DNA of 64,000 nucleotides from Kingdonia uniflora (taxonomy: Eukaryota; Streptophyta; Magnoliopsida; Ranunculales; Circaeasteraceae), in NCBI GenBank assembly GCA_014058105.1, contig JACGCM010001538.1:434001-498000 (forward strand), in the 5' to 3' direction. Made by a program: the position numbers and the translations under genes. The notes below the pieces were generated by a model. The model was not told the origin of the DNA. It saw only the letters and a program-made list of their open reading frames with translations, and did not search any database. Position 1 is the stretch's first letter. Every line of letters begins with the position of its first letter. Positions 47,185 to 64,000 of the stretch are shown one piece after another.

Positions 47185-48514
47185 CTAAGTTTGAAGGTTT
47201 CCCTTCATGGCCCACAAATGCTCAATTAGATCATCCTTTAGATCAAAGTGCAGTTCTCGACTTCGAATGCGGTTCATTTTCAATATAAAATATTCTATTG
47301 TTCCGCGTTCGCATACAATATTGAACTGTTCGCCTTCGATAGTTGAGGGCTCAGCCGGATTGTAGTTTAAGTATGATGGGAATGCACCTCATTCCTCTTC
47401 GACGATCATATTATGCATTATCACGCACGCCTTCATGACATTGTTCAAAACCTTGAGTTTCCATAATTTAACCAGATATTTTACAACATTGAGCCGAGAT
47501 TGTAAACCCCAAACGCCCGTTCTACGTCTTTTTGGCAACTTTCTTGTTATTGAGCAAAAAAAATTTGTTTTGCTGTAACCGGATTGGATATGGTTTGGAC
47601 AAGTGTTCCCCATTTGGGGTATATGCCATTCGCTAGGTAACACCCCATATCATAAGCTTTTTCGGCAATTGTATAATTGCAAGGCGGGGCGATACCATCG
47701 GCCAGGTCGGTAAGAAGATGTGATTGTTGCAGGACATTAATATAATTGTTAGACCCTGGTAACCCAAAAAAAATATGCCAAATCCAAAGGTCGTGTGAAG
47801 CTACCGCTTCGAGAATCAGTGTCACCTTGGGGTAATGACCAGTAAATTGACTGTGTCAAGTTATGAGACAATTTTTCCATATCTAATGCATGTAATCAAG
47901 GCTTCATAACATGCCAGGAAATCCCCGTGACTCTCCGATCGCTTTTAACCTTTTGATGTCGGCCGCGTTTGGTGCTCGAAGATATTCCTCGCCAAAAATT
48001 TGTATAACTACAACACAAAACCTTTTCATACATAACAAGATTGTGTTTTCTCCTATTCGGATATACTTGTCAAAAAGATCTGCCGCAACACCGTAACTCA
48101 GGAAACATAGTGTTGCGACTACCTTTTGGTACGGTGATAACCCCATAGTACGTTGTTGGGTTTCTGGACAAAGTAGTGATCATGTGCAACCACTGCATCG
48201 AATAGACGCATAAACATGTCTCTACTCATACGTAAACATCGCCAAAATTCTCATGGCTCATATGTGTAATTCAGCTTAAAGTAGTCACGTATAGTGCTGT
48301 AATGCGCCAATTGGTGATCTCGCTTCTTTCTCTTATCGTTACGACCCATTACACTACCGCCGTGACTCGAAGTTGCATTGTGTACTACTATGTTCATTAC
48401 AACTTGGTGCAAAACGTAAATTGTCGCCGCACAATCAAAGATAAGATCGTCAGAGGAGGATGACGATACACCTGGAAGATCACCAATGGATGAATCGGAT
48501 GATGAATAAGACAT
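47185..48514 (-). pseudogene. PIF/Harbinger DDE transposase (HARBI1-like nuclease), decayed
   Basis: It begins MSYSSSDSSIGDLPG at 48514, then HYSTIRDYFKLNYTYEP, stop, EFWRCLRMSRDMF. GLSPYQKVVATLCFLSYGVA is open at 47904-48146. The core has LEAVASHDLWIWHIFFGLPG followed by SNNYINVLQQS, where the usual second catalytic Asp (NDINVL) is Tyr. The Glu motif VERAFGV survives near 47510-47530 but in another frame. It ends with the family's DLIEHLWAMKGN and TAG at 47185. Several stops and frameshifts. Convergent with ORF1, as in many Harbinger elements. Confidence 0.85.
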
Positions 48515-48829
48515 TTGAGGCTGTGGAGTTGAGAGAAGGGTGTAATACCAGAAGGTGAACAAGTTTCCAATGGAAGAGAAAAGTGTAAAAGGGAGAAGTG
48601 TAAAAGGGGAAGAAGATATGGGTCTTGGAAATAAGGGATTTGGCGGTAAAAAGAACACCGCGCTGTGTTTCTTTTACTGCGCGCGCCACCTCCAAGTGGT
48701 AGCAGCACCACCCGTACGTCACGCCCCCTGCTCAGATGTAGGTCCTGAACATGACAAAGAAAATTTATAAATATTTTAACAAAATAAATATGATATTAAT
48801 AAATAAATAAATTACTTACATGCGCATAT

Positions 48830-49740
48830 AGCTGGTCGTCTACACTATCCAAGTGCCTCCTCAGAGTAGCATTTTCATCAGTCAACTCCTGGAGTCTCTG
48901 GGCATCCCGCGCAGACTCTGTAAGGGTGAGTCACCGCATGCCATGAGTCAGGTGCCATAGCTCCTCTGCACCATAAGAGGAAGACATGGGGGGCGGGTCC
49001 CTCAAGCGGGCGATGGGGGGAATCTCACGTCTCCCTGTCCACTCCATGTGCTACCCCGGGTCTGGCCCCTCTGCCTCGCCAGGCAAACTGAAGTCCTAGG
49101 ACAAGCTATAAACTGATACTGATATAACCACCACGGGTATAATACCAGCTCTGACTGCAGTGGGTCCGAACAGATCTATATTCCCCATCCTCTGGGAATC
49201 TGTCAACAGGTGGCCTACCTCCGAAGTTTGTTTAGCCCAGTATGAGCCGTAAGTCTCTCGCTCCTCTCCTATCACAAATTGCTCACAGTTAAGGAACCCG
49301 ACATGTCTCATCTCTTGTAAAGCCTCTGGACTAATATGTGGCGATATGCTAAGTGGAGGATCCAAAGGAATACGCGTCTCGCTAGTCAACTGCCTCCAGC
49401 ATCTATCCCCAAGTAATATTTGTAGTTTCCATTTGGTACTTGAAGTGGCATCCTCTTACGGGATAGAAGTTTTGCAGTCAGTACGTCCTCTATCTTAGAT
49501 ACCGCAGAATCTAACCAAGGTTACCAGGTGATCGTCTCAATAGTGTGGTGGTCAATGTGGTATCTGCCTAGAATAAACAGATTGGTTGTCTGGTCATTTG
49601 TTTTTCTCTTATTTCCTATCTCCTATGCTCTGAGGCGCGGATAGGCCGAGAACTTAACCTCTTCCTTGACTATAGGGTGACCAATCCCACAATACTTGTA
49701 GAACCAATACTGCATTTCGGAACCAATACTCGCTCTGGAT
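48830..49740 (-). pseudogene. Possible captured plant-mobile-domain (MAIN-like) gene fragment
   Basis: On the minus strand the reading includes VKFSAYPRLRA (about 49650), ETITW, stop, PWLDSAVSKIEDVL (about 49530-49480), a YYLGDRCWRQL-type segment (about 49410-49380), RIPLDPPLSISPHIS (about 49365-49335) and, after about 200 bp, a coiled coil (RLQELTDENATLRRHLDS, about 48850-48905) ending at a GTAAGT donor. The order (aromatic W.PW motif, YLG.R, PLDPP, later coiled coil) resembles plant mobile domain proteins, which are frequently carried by transposons. The assignment rests on remembered motif order only. Confidence 0.4.
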
Positions 49741-50083
49741 CTCTTGTCACTCTAAACCCAGGGATAGTACTGGAGTGTGGGTCTCCCTCTGGCATCTGCA
49801 TTTTAATTTTGTTGGAATCACAATTTTACCTTCGATTTTGAGAGAGAGCAAGAAGTAAAATATGGAGAATAGTCGAGTTGGGTTGCAAAAATAACAAACA
49901 GTTGAAGCAGCGGTAAAAGGAGCACCGTGCAATAATCCAAACTCTTCCAAATAAAAATAAAAAATAAAAAAATACACGTGTAACTCAAACTTGCTGCTAG
50001 GAGAGGCCGGGTGTAGGTTTGGGTTTTTTGTGGGCCCCTGTCAGAGCCCACACCCAAACTACAACTCACAGCTAGAGATGCTC

Positions 50084-51016
50084 TTATAATAAAGAGATCT
50101 TTAAGGCATTCAAGAGAATAAAATACTTAGAAAATCCCAAATAGGCACATATCATGATAAATAGTAGGTAAGAATGTAAAAGAGTGATATATAATCACGT
50201 AGAAACATGTCACAATATTCATACTAAATTCAGAAGTTGTGAACTTGTGGTAAGCCATGCGAAAAGAATGTCAAGCCGTACTTCATGCAGCAAAACATTC
50301 CCAATAGCCACCATGGAAGATGCAAACTTCCTGTAAAATTGCCAATTAATAGCAAACATCCTAACTATTACCTTAAATCTTACAATAGATGATACAAATC
50401 AAAGATGTTATTGAATTGTCTAAAAATCTTTTATGTACCAAATCTTTATGTCATACTAATTTCAAGTAGTATCTACTCATCTCACAAAACAAGTAGGAGG
50501 AAGGTGGATTTTCTGTGGCAGATAATCAAGGATTATAGCGTGAATCATTTGGGTTTACACAAGCTAACTCAGAAGTTCTAGCATTAGACAGAGTGATTCC
50601 TGCTGCCCTGGAAAATTCACTATCAGGATTAACTAACTACAATGGATAATGGATCAATCCATGGTCCACCCCACAATACCATTTCAGCATAGCAGCTGGA
50701 TTGCAAGTGATTCTATTTCAAGAATGAAAAAAAAAATGCAGCAGAAGATAAATTCTTCGTACACAGTTTCCACTAATAACTGGTAATTTCAAACTATCAA
50801 GGGCTTAGAACATTCACAAATTCATTCTTATAGCCATATATCTAGTTATTGTTAATTGCATGTATAACATAACAAACAATACTCCTGCACGCCCAAAAAG
50901 TCCCAAAAACGCCCAAAAAGAGAGAAGAAACTACAACCCTGCATGTATTCCACGTTCTCCATTCAAGAGAAATGACTAATTCTCTCACATCATAGCAATC
51001 CACTACTCCCAAGAAA
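50084..51016 (-). other. MCM4 3' flank
   Basis: Between the Harbinger element and the MCM4 stop codon. Apart from the exon-11 copy nothing is recognised. The MCM4 3' UTR should lie at about 50750-51016; the poly(A) site was not identified. Confidence 0.5.
50492..50607 (-). pseudogene. Decayed copy of MCM4 exon 11
   Basis: The plus-strand text agtaggaggaaggtggatt ... gataatcaaggattatagcg ... cacaagctaa ... gattcctgct aligns with the exon at 53210-53370 at about 75-80% over about 115 bp. Inverted, it still reads NARTS.LAC.NP.DSRYNP and then a stop. It lies about 400 bp beyond the MCM4 stop codon in the same orientation, with no neighbouring exon copies recognised. Confidence 0.8.
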
Positions 51017-56793
<5,777 letters not shown>

Positions 56794-56861
56794 TGCTGAT
56801 AGAGGTCGAAATTAGGGATTTCTCTCTCTCTCTCTCTGGGTCCAGAAATTGTAGTTGGGTG

Positions 56862-56871
56862 TTTTGGCGGG
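56862..56871 (+). promoter_or_regulatory. E2F-like site upstream of MCM4
   Basis: TTTTGGCGGG matches the plant E2F consensus (TTTSSCGS). It is about 70 bp upstream of the start codon. E2F control of MCM genes in S phase is well known in plants and animals. Confidence 0.7.
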
Positions 56872-56885
56872 AGATATGCTGTGCC

Positions 56886-56897
56886 TTTGGCGCCAAA
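56886..56897. promoter_or_regulatory. Palindromic E2F site upstream of MCM4
   Basis: TTTGGCGCCAAA is a perfect palindrome containing TTTGGCGC on both strands, 93-104 bp upstream of the ATG. A TGGGCC site-II-like motif, also frequent in growth genes, is at 56915-56920. Confidence 0.78.
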
Positions 56898-57086
56898 TCT
56901 AGGGATGGGACTTGTGGGCCTAGGACATACCCGAATCCGACTCTTCGACTTGAAGCATCTTCAGCATAGGCTAGTTGTGCTGGGGTTGGCCCCTCTCAAC
57001 ACGCTTTTGTCTACCATGAATATTGGTTTCGATATTGTGGGCGATATCAGCAAAGTACATTGTAGACACTCTTCAGGGGAATGCTC

Positions 57087-57649
57087 TGTAATAGCTTATT
57101 TCGTATCTCGGTCTCAAAGTTTCATTCTCGACCTCGTCAGCATACAGAAAACACTACTAAAGACATTCAATATTCCTCAGTTCGAGTCATCGCTTTCGAC
57201 TCCACATTAGCAGTTCGATTCACGCAAATGTACAGTCATCAATGGAGCCATTGTACAGCAATGGAGGTCAGGACGTTACATCATCTGGTCAAAGAATATC
57301 TTACATCTACTTTGTAACGTCTAGCATTAAGAATATTAATGGTCGTCAAACGGTCATATGATGAGACCTATAAATGGGACCAGAGAACTACAGATTAATG
57401 ACAGACAATTCTATAAGAAGAATCCCTACTCCAAAACTCCAGATACTCAGAGTGTTCATTGTAATAAGTTAGCAACTTCAATAAGATCATATTATCTTTC
57501 TCAAAATTCTCAAAAGAGGTCGTGGTTTTTATCCTATTCAAATGTTTTTCACGCTAAATTATCTTGTTGATTATTATTTACTGTTTTTGAGCGTTCTAGA
57601 CACATTTGGTGTAAAGGCTAAGTCTGAATCCCAAAATTAGGCTATTATA
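57087..57649 (+). repeat. 5' LTR of the gypsy element
   Basis: It begins TGTAATAGC and ends GCTATTATA, near-perfect inverted termini (the final CA has become TA). CCTATAAATGGGACC near 57366 is a likely core promoter. Confidence 0.7.
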
Positions 57650-57721
57650 TTTGGTGCCGTCTGTGGGAACCGAAGTTCTCAAACCCATTGTCTCAGAAAT
57701 CGCCGATCATCTCCTTTTAGA

Positions 57722-59363
57722 ATGTCACCTCTAGATCAAAGCACGCCAATAGTTCAAGCAGAAGAAAATGCCACGCTAGCAAATCTGTGGGCCACCTTAA
57801 ATTCTAAAATAGAAAGACATGCTGCTTCGAAGCAACAGCTGGCGAGTGTACAGGACGCACTGAAGGTTCTACAGGGTCAGCAAGTTGCCGCCCAAAAGAA
57901 CAAAGCCGTACAACCTGAAGACTCACAAATTTTTTGTTCATGACAAAATAGGACCACCTCCGAAAGGCAATCACGTAGGAGATGCGCTTCGATCTAACCA
58001 TCATCAACATGAAATGGACCCCATCCCGATCCAGGAGGTCCACCAGGAAATAGATAGCGGCCCAGCGGGAGTCAGACAGATTAAAAATCCACCTTGAAGA
58101 GTTCGAATCTCAGCAAAAGAATATATAAGTGAAGAAAGTGGCGACCATAATCCTGGAGAAGGACGCGTCACTCACCCGACCATCGCAGCTCGACAATATA
58201 TGACTTAGAAACATGCCGAGAGATGAATCAAAAAAATGCTCGAAGCTCAGACTCTGACTAAAGGAATCCACAATAGATTACAAAAGAGCCCGATCATACA
58301 GGAGCTATTGGATGGCGAGGTCCCTACCGGGTTCCATACTTTGAAGATCTGCAAATACAAAGGAAAAGATCCAATAGAGTACGTCAAAGAGTTTCATGAC
58401 ACTTTAGGCCTACATTCCATATCTAACCACATTCTCTGTCGGCTCTTCCCTACTACCTTATCCGGAGAACCTCTGCGATGGTTCCACACACTACCTGAAG
58501 GATCCATCACCACTTTTGAACAGCTGTGAGAACTCTTCGTCAAGAATTACTTCCACAGCAGTGATAAAGAAGAGGATTTATACTCCCTTTTCAGTCTTAA
58601 GCAGATGTCGGGTGAGAAGCTTGAGATGTTCTCTAAGAAGTTTTTGGAGTTAGCTCAAAAAGTAGACCGGCTCGACCAGAAAATTACCATTTCAGCTTTC
58701 ATCAATGCATTACTTGTTGATGGAAGGGCAACGAAATACCTCATCCTAAACAAACCAACAACTCTGGAGGACATGATTGAAAAGATCAACGGTTATATCG
58801 ACCTCGAAAGAATGATGTCTGACAGACAAAAAACCCTAAAAGTCAACATTAACAGCTCGAGATCAGTCAGCCAGCCAGAACTTTAATCGTACTGTTGATC
58901 AGGGAGGAGACAGGAAATGGAAAAAATCTAACGACGAGCGACCTCGAAAGAGGAATAACTTGCCCAAGCCTTGCCTTCCCAAGATAAATGTGACCATAGC
59001 CAACATTTATCATATACTTCAGAAGGATCGGTTCTTCCGCAACGCACAATATCTCCAACCCATTGAGAACAAACCATATTACATTCACCACAAGGTCAGA
59101 CATCATGAAACAAAACACTATTTTGCCTTACAACAGTTATTAAAGTATATCTTCGCTAATAGACAAATGCATGAGTACATTGTAGACGTCGAAAGCTATA
59201 AGAATAGAAGTTACAAACTTCCTATCAATGCCGTACAAACTGAAGAACCGGCAAGAGAGAGACACTTGTACCAAAATAGAATAGGAAGAATTCTAAAATG
59301 GATACAAGATAGTCGGGCATGGAATCGCAAGGTGCCCCAAATGATGAAAAGAGATCAGCCCTA
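57722..59363 (+). pseudogene. Ty3/gypsy gag, decayed
   Basis: It starts MSPLDQSTPIVQAEENATLA. A frame change near 57940 separates this from the capsid region (58236-58886), which has YKGKDPIEYVKEFHDTLGL, FPTTLSGEPLRWFHTLPEGS and FVKNYFHSSDKEEDLYSLF, the classic Retrotrans_gag pattern. TGA at 58527 replaces an expected Trp and the frame resumes. The C-terminal region (58960-59363) has YYIHHKVRHHETKHYFALQQ, a worn form of the YC.FH...GH.T..C..L motif in which the cysteines are lost. Not functional. Confidence 0.8.
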
Positions 59364-60840
59364 AACTTCTTACATAATTACAATTTGCGCAAACCTCGCC
59401 ACGACAGAGTTTGTAGCCTTAGATTTCTCCCATGATACCAATGCAGCTTTGAATCAAGTTTTAAGAATGAACAGTAGTAAATTCTCAGTACATGAATAAT
59501 GTCACCTAGAGAGTATTGCCAAGTAGTATCTTTACTTGTAGCATAGTAGAATGCTCGTGACATGCACTAGTTCAGTATCCCATCTATGAGAAATTATTCT
59601 TTGGTTTTTCGATTAATTTATTGCTTGAGAAGTAGTTAAATTCAATGTATAATAGTTTATCTATAATATACAACCCGCTTATGGATCTATTTGTTCATTG
59701 AGCATTACCAATTATCGGATGAGTAGCGACACATGTCTAAAAGATATTAATACCACATACTCGATTCTTTTGAGATATGAACATATTTTTTGTCTCTAAT
59801 CCTATAAATAAGGGATGTCACGAATATCATTGGTACGCCCAACATGATAGAGCACACTGAGTGCCTCACGTCATTATTCCCTAACAGTATGATACAGGGT
59901 ATCATTTTGCCTTATATACTAGTAAATCCAACTAGATTTTACTAAGTTTTAGAGAGATACATGATAATGCTTATCACACAAAGATTATCGGAGAAAATGA
60001 CAGACAAGGTTCTGTATATTTCTTTCATATCTAAATGTTAGAACACGTTATTTGAACAATCTCCAATGTACTCCTCCAGGCTAGGATAATGGGGAGGATA
60101 ATGCGGAATACATCTTAACTTTCCTTAAAAAGAGAGAAGATCTAGAGAGTGTAAGTGTAATGATTGCTTTTAAGGAAAGTCTATTATTTTGTCCTAGTTT
60201 GACCAAGGTGGAGTGAGATTGCTAGCCTTCGCTCCAAACGCATCCATGGAGACACATACAGACCTATCCATTCACATAGTAGCATACTTGAGTATTTATG
60301 GTCATAAAAGACACATCTGGGAAATGGCCTTACGTTTGTCTGTTATTAACATCTAGGAATACAATGTTAGCACGACTTCTTACTTAGGTCATTTGATTAT
60401 AGGCTCAGTTCCTGGATTAGCCGATCAAGTCGATCGATGCGACTTGATGGGGGATTGCGAGTTTAATTTATAGGCTTTTGATGATTATTTTACCGTTAAA
60501 TGCGATAGATGATTGAGTATCGTGAGTACCCCATATCATACCCAACTCGAGATTAGCGGAGAACCTAATCAAATGATTTAGGATAATTGCTAGGCCACTG
60601 TTATCATGATCATAGCTTCCGGCTAGTGTGTGAAATATGCATTTTTGCTCTCGCAGCATTGATTAGGATTCGTCTCATTGAAAATCATCAAATCTTTTCC
60701 CTAAGCAACTAGTAACTTAGCCGAATCTCAGTGTCGCCCATCGGTGAATATTTAGCTATTCCATAAAGGTGTCAATCGTATCACCATAATGTATGTAGAT
60801 GGAACCCTTAATGCAGGTCTGGTATTATGTGGGTTATGAT
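59364..60840. other. Gene-free stretch
   Basis: No ORF with a recognisable domain and no paired repeats. It may include worn 5' parts of the copia element that follows, but I cannot support this. Confidence 0.4.
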
Positions 60841-62050
60841 TAACATCTATCACTAGATATTTGAATCCCCACTGGCGACCTATATATATATATACTACAG
60901 GGCAGATTGCCACTTTAATGAGATAATATTCCCAACATTGGGGGAAGATATGACAATCAATGCTGAGGATGTTTCCAAGATTAGTTGGAAAATACTATCG
61001 TTGTCTCATCTAGATCCCTTTACATAAGTTAAGTGAATAAAGTTCAATGAATTACAAACTTGCAATAGGTTGTAAATGAATTACCAGATACATTCATAGG
61101 CATTGTTGAAGTATCGTAGGTATATGTACCTATAAGTAATGCGCTTACATAGCTTGACGTTATGGGGGAATTAGTACCGAAAATGAATATGTGGCTCGCG
61201 CTTAGTGCGGAGCACCATTGGAAGAAAGTATTATGAGCTGGGGAGTTGCAGAATATGGGACAAATTTAACTAATGGGGTAGTCAGTTCATTGAGGAAGGA
61301 ACCACCCATCGATGAGGCAATAGTAGGTATGCGACCATTGATCCATTATAAGACAAGCCCAGGGTGGCACATACGTATGATAATAAGAAGATATTGATCT
61401 ATTAAAAGTCTGGAATAGTACAGCGTAGGATCGTTCAGTAGAGATTTGTCGACAAGGTATTCACATTCATTGTTGTGCTAGCTACCAAGGATGATGATTA
61501 AGAACCACTTATTATAAATGATTGTATGGTAAGAAAATATGATTAACTCAGAGAGATAATTAGGTCAAGGCAAGACTAGTTGCCCATGAATTATTTAAAG
61601 GATCTAGCATCGATTACAATGAGACCTATCATCCAGTTATGGAGCTATAACATTTTGGTACTAATCAGTCTATCAAGTTATCGAGGACAAACATGCATCT
61701 TATTTAATTACCACATATTTATATGGGAAACTAGATACAGATATTTACATAAAGCCAGCCAGGTATGTATAAGCTTCTGGAAGCAATTAAGCCTAACACA
61801 CGAGGTGTGTACGTAATAAAACTGGAAGTTTCGTAGAGGGGAAACTAGCTCTTACACTACGGAGGTTATCTTCGGCTAGGGGTTTTGGGAAGCATATAAG
61901 ACAATAGTGAACTAGATTACTGTGTTAATATACTTGCGTGGAGTCCATGAATTGGGTTTTCCACGACCTCTAGCAAGGATTTGAAGATAGATTGGTATAT
62001 ATGTCGATTAAGATGACAGTTCGAGTATGAAGGTGATTACAAGGTATTCG
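60840..62050 (+). pseudogene. Fossil Ty1/copia pol (integrase-RT linker and reverse transcriptase start)
   Basis: The translation, changing frame often, gives RADCHFNE.IFPTLG (about 60900-60945), then SLSHLDPFT (about 61000), CN..VNELPDTFI (about 61060-61110, like the family's HLQ.LANQLPDAFTD) and the RT entry AHELFKGSSIDYNETYHPVM (about 61580-61640, like ARGF.QRPGIDYNETYSPVM). Near 61735-61830, DIYIKPARY...KPNTRGVYVIKLE continues the RT. Every segment has stops; no LTR was recognised. Confidence 0.7.
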
Positions 62051-64000
62051 AAGGTAATATTCAAGAGGTCCTTAGGCAGAGTTTTTTCAACCCCTTCATA
62101 ATGTCATCCCTTTCCTATTTAGAGGAGATAAGAAAGGGGTGAGTCATCATGGGGGGTCAGAATACATGTATATCATTTGGGACAGTTGTTCTATATGTGG
62201 AGTTGGTTATGATACTCTAGTTGTTTGGCAGCTCGTTTTCACTGTTATGTCTGGTGAGCTGGCTGTCTGTCTTCGACCATGCGTTACTATGGTTGAAGCT
62301 CTTTTAGGATTAGTATTGGCCAACTATTTTTATCTTTGGCTTTGACAAGCTTTGTTGCGGTATTCGAATGTTCGGTTACTCCCAAGGGGCTTCGTGGACT
62401 TTGATGCTGCCTGATTAGGATTTTAGTCTCTTAGTAGGCTTCAATGTAGTCTTTGAGTATTTGGCTTGTTCCAGAAAGCTGCGAGTAGGCTACTACATTC
62501 GCCCCCTTTCAGCAGGGGTCTTGGAAATTATTGTAGAGGGCACGTGCTAAGAAAAACTATTGGGCATGGGAAATAAAAAAGTTGACTGGTGTGAATGTGG
62601 GTAGTTCTAAGGTAAGTAATTAAGATAATGCTGATTAAGGAGGTAATTAATACACCTTAAACAGGGTATAAATTGGGGACTTCTTAGGGGGAAGTGTTCA
62701 AGTACTATTCATCTTCTTCCTTGTTTAGTACTGTAATGGAACCCGCTCTGAACACACACTATCAGAATAAACTAGAGGAAATGAAACAATGAGTAAATGC
62801 CAAGGCAATGGTTCTGAGGCAGTACTATTTTGGGGATCGAGACTTGGGGGCGCCAATTCCAGACTTGGTAGAGCTGGAGTCAGAAGAAGTGATCTGCGGG
62901 GAGCCGTTCGCGCACTGATGGGGGGGGTCATAGAATAGTATCTCCCGAGTGTGACTCAACGATCCTATATGTTGTGGCACCTGGCAGAATGATTGGTGGA
63001 AGCTGAAGACACTGCCAAGGCTTGCTCAGGGCATTGGAAGAACTGCACCGCGTGTAAATAGGGGGGGTGTTCTTCGGTATTATGGGTGGGTATGTAAAGT
63101 GAAATGTTGTCATTGTTATGCTTGTTGTTTTTATTTGTTTTGTATTCCCGTGCTTTTTGAATGAAACAAGAATTTGGTTATCGATGTGTGAAATCATAGC
63201 TGGTGTAGGTAATGAAGGCGATGATAATGTAGGCATGGTTAAGCTTCAATATAAATGTCAATAGGAAAATGAATAGAAATGGTAATAAAGTTTGAGGCTT
63301 TGATAATAGCAGTGATCGATGGTTGAACGAATGTGATCAAGGGGTGTGACGATGGCTGAGTGTACAAGATGGCTCGAAAAATGAATATATGGGAGTCTTC
63401 GGCTGTAAAAGCCGACAGCGGAATGGCAGAGGTATTAGAAGTGATATTGTGCATAGGGCAGTGTGTCGTAGCAGGTCATAATTATGTTTTCTTGGGAATG
63501 CGATAGAGGCCACATGTTGGTAATTGAAGGTGATGTGGCAGACCTGGATAGAGTTTCAAGAGCCTGGTATCGAAGGGAGAGGGTTATCGAAGGTAGGAAC
63601 ATGTATAGTTGTTGATTTTGAGAGGGTATCAAAGGTTCGATAGGATGGAGGAAATTCTCTGTTGGGGGAAATGTGGCATACATACACGTGCGTACAAATA
63701 AGGGCAGTATGGTAAATACTCAGAGTGCCTGAAAATGGGAGGAAATGGGAAAAGGAGTGGGGGTAGTGGTAAAGATGACGGTTGGAGAAACCAAGGTGGT
63801 TATGGGGGATGTTATTTAAAGAGGGGAGAGAAATAGAGACGTTATTTTCAATCAAACACAGAGAGAAAAAAAAAAAGAGGTGTAAGAGAAAAAATACCTT
63901 GTAAATGCAGAGAGAGGCCAGAGATGACATTGTTGCCGTTGGATTTGTTCGTGGACATTGGCAATCATATTTAACAGGTATGTTTGTTGATTCTCCATTA
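62051..64000. other. Unassigned stretch to window end
   Basis: Open pieces exist but none has a recognised domain. The clearest is 62736-62921 on plus (MEPALNTHYQNKLEEMKQ, stop, then VLRQYYFGDRDLGAPIPDLV), which reads like the start of a retrotransposon gag or a small gene with one premature TGA at 62790. Minus-strand ORFs near 63435-63930 look like chance. Confidence 0.3.

Larger units (their letters stand above)
45101..50083. mobile_element. PIF/Harbinger element, 5.0 kb, with captured gene
   Basis: The left end GAGCATATACAGCAGGGTGG and the inverted right end GAGCATCTCTAGCTGTGAG are flanked by TTA (45098-45100 and 50084-50086), the 3-bp duplication typical of the superfamily. Subterminal parts share inverted tgagttgggtttg-like and gcggtaaaagaacaccgc-like blocks. 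It contains a Myb-like/ORF1 gene on plus (45448-46918), a DDE transposase on minus (47185-48514), and a further minus-strand coding remnant (about 48830-49740). All are decayed. Confidence 0.9.
57087..59363 (+). mobile_element. Ty3/gypsy retrotransposon, 5' part only
   Basis: A 5' LTR (57087-57649) is followed by the primer-binding site TTGGTGCCGTCTGTGGGAAC (57651-57670; gypsy elements usually carry TTGGCGCCG...) and a decayed gag (57722-59363). No protease, reverse transcriptase, integrase or 3' LTR follows, so the element is truncated. It sits head to head with MCM4, 294 bp from its ATG. Confidence 0.82.

Overview
The window is nuclear DNA of a flowering plant, probably a eudicot. It is AT-rich, its genes have many GT-AG introns, and it carries plant-type hAT, Mutator, PIF/Harbinger, CACTA, Helitron, Ty1/copia and Ty3/gypsy elements. 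I could not identify the species. Only two host genes are evident, both on the minus strand, and both had to be assembled exon by exon because no long ORF spans either of them.

Host gene 1 (9336-28845, minus) encodes the beta subunit (RAP30) of general transcription factor TFIIF. Six exons add up to 771 bp (256 aa plus stop) spread over 19.5 kb. Intron 4 is about 13 kb and holds a nest of transposons: a solo LTR, two CACTA ends, two copies of one LTR, a 5.6-kb hAT element carrying a piece of a chloroplast CRM-domain splicing-factor gene, and a 2.7-kb non-autonomous LTR retrotransposon with a perfect target duplication. Intron 2 holds a 625-bp hAT element with a perfect 8-bp target duplication.

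Host gene 2 (51017-56793, minus) encodes replicative helicase subunit MCM4. Eighteen exons add up to 2487 bp (828 aa plus stop). Two E2F-like sites lie just upstream. A Ty3/gypsy LTR sits 294 bp upstream of the ATG, and a decayed copy of MCM4 exon 11 lies about 400 bp beyond the stop codon.

Layout. 1-1058: Helitron 3' end. 1070-3911: three TA-rich MITEs of the PIF/Harbinger class, the middle one split by a 1.9-kb LTR element. 6186-9030: minus-strand LTR element with a nested hAT MITE. 9336-28845: TFIIF-beta and its intronic transposons. 29477-35625: a 6.1-kb Mutator-like element (MULE) with about 120-bp TIRs, a broken MuDR-type transposase on plus, and a convergent zinc-finger ORF on minus. 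35650-45100: Helitron remnants and tandem repeats, no intact gene. 45101-50083: a 5.0-kb PIF/Harbinger element with both of its genes decayed, plus what looks like a captured plant-mobile-domain gene. 50492-56793: MCM4 exon copy and MCM4. 57087-59363: 5' part of a Ty3/gypsy element (LTR, primer site, gag). 60840-62050: fossil Ty1/copia pol. To 64000: nothing secure.

The points most worth following are the transposon-filled TFIIF-beta intron, the CRM exon inside the hAT element, the two-gene MULE with a GRF-type zinc-finger protein, and the possible plant-mobile-domain cargo of the Harbinger element. All transposases here carry stops or frameshifts. All exon boundaries are manual predictions from splice consensus and remembered family conservation, with no alignment run.
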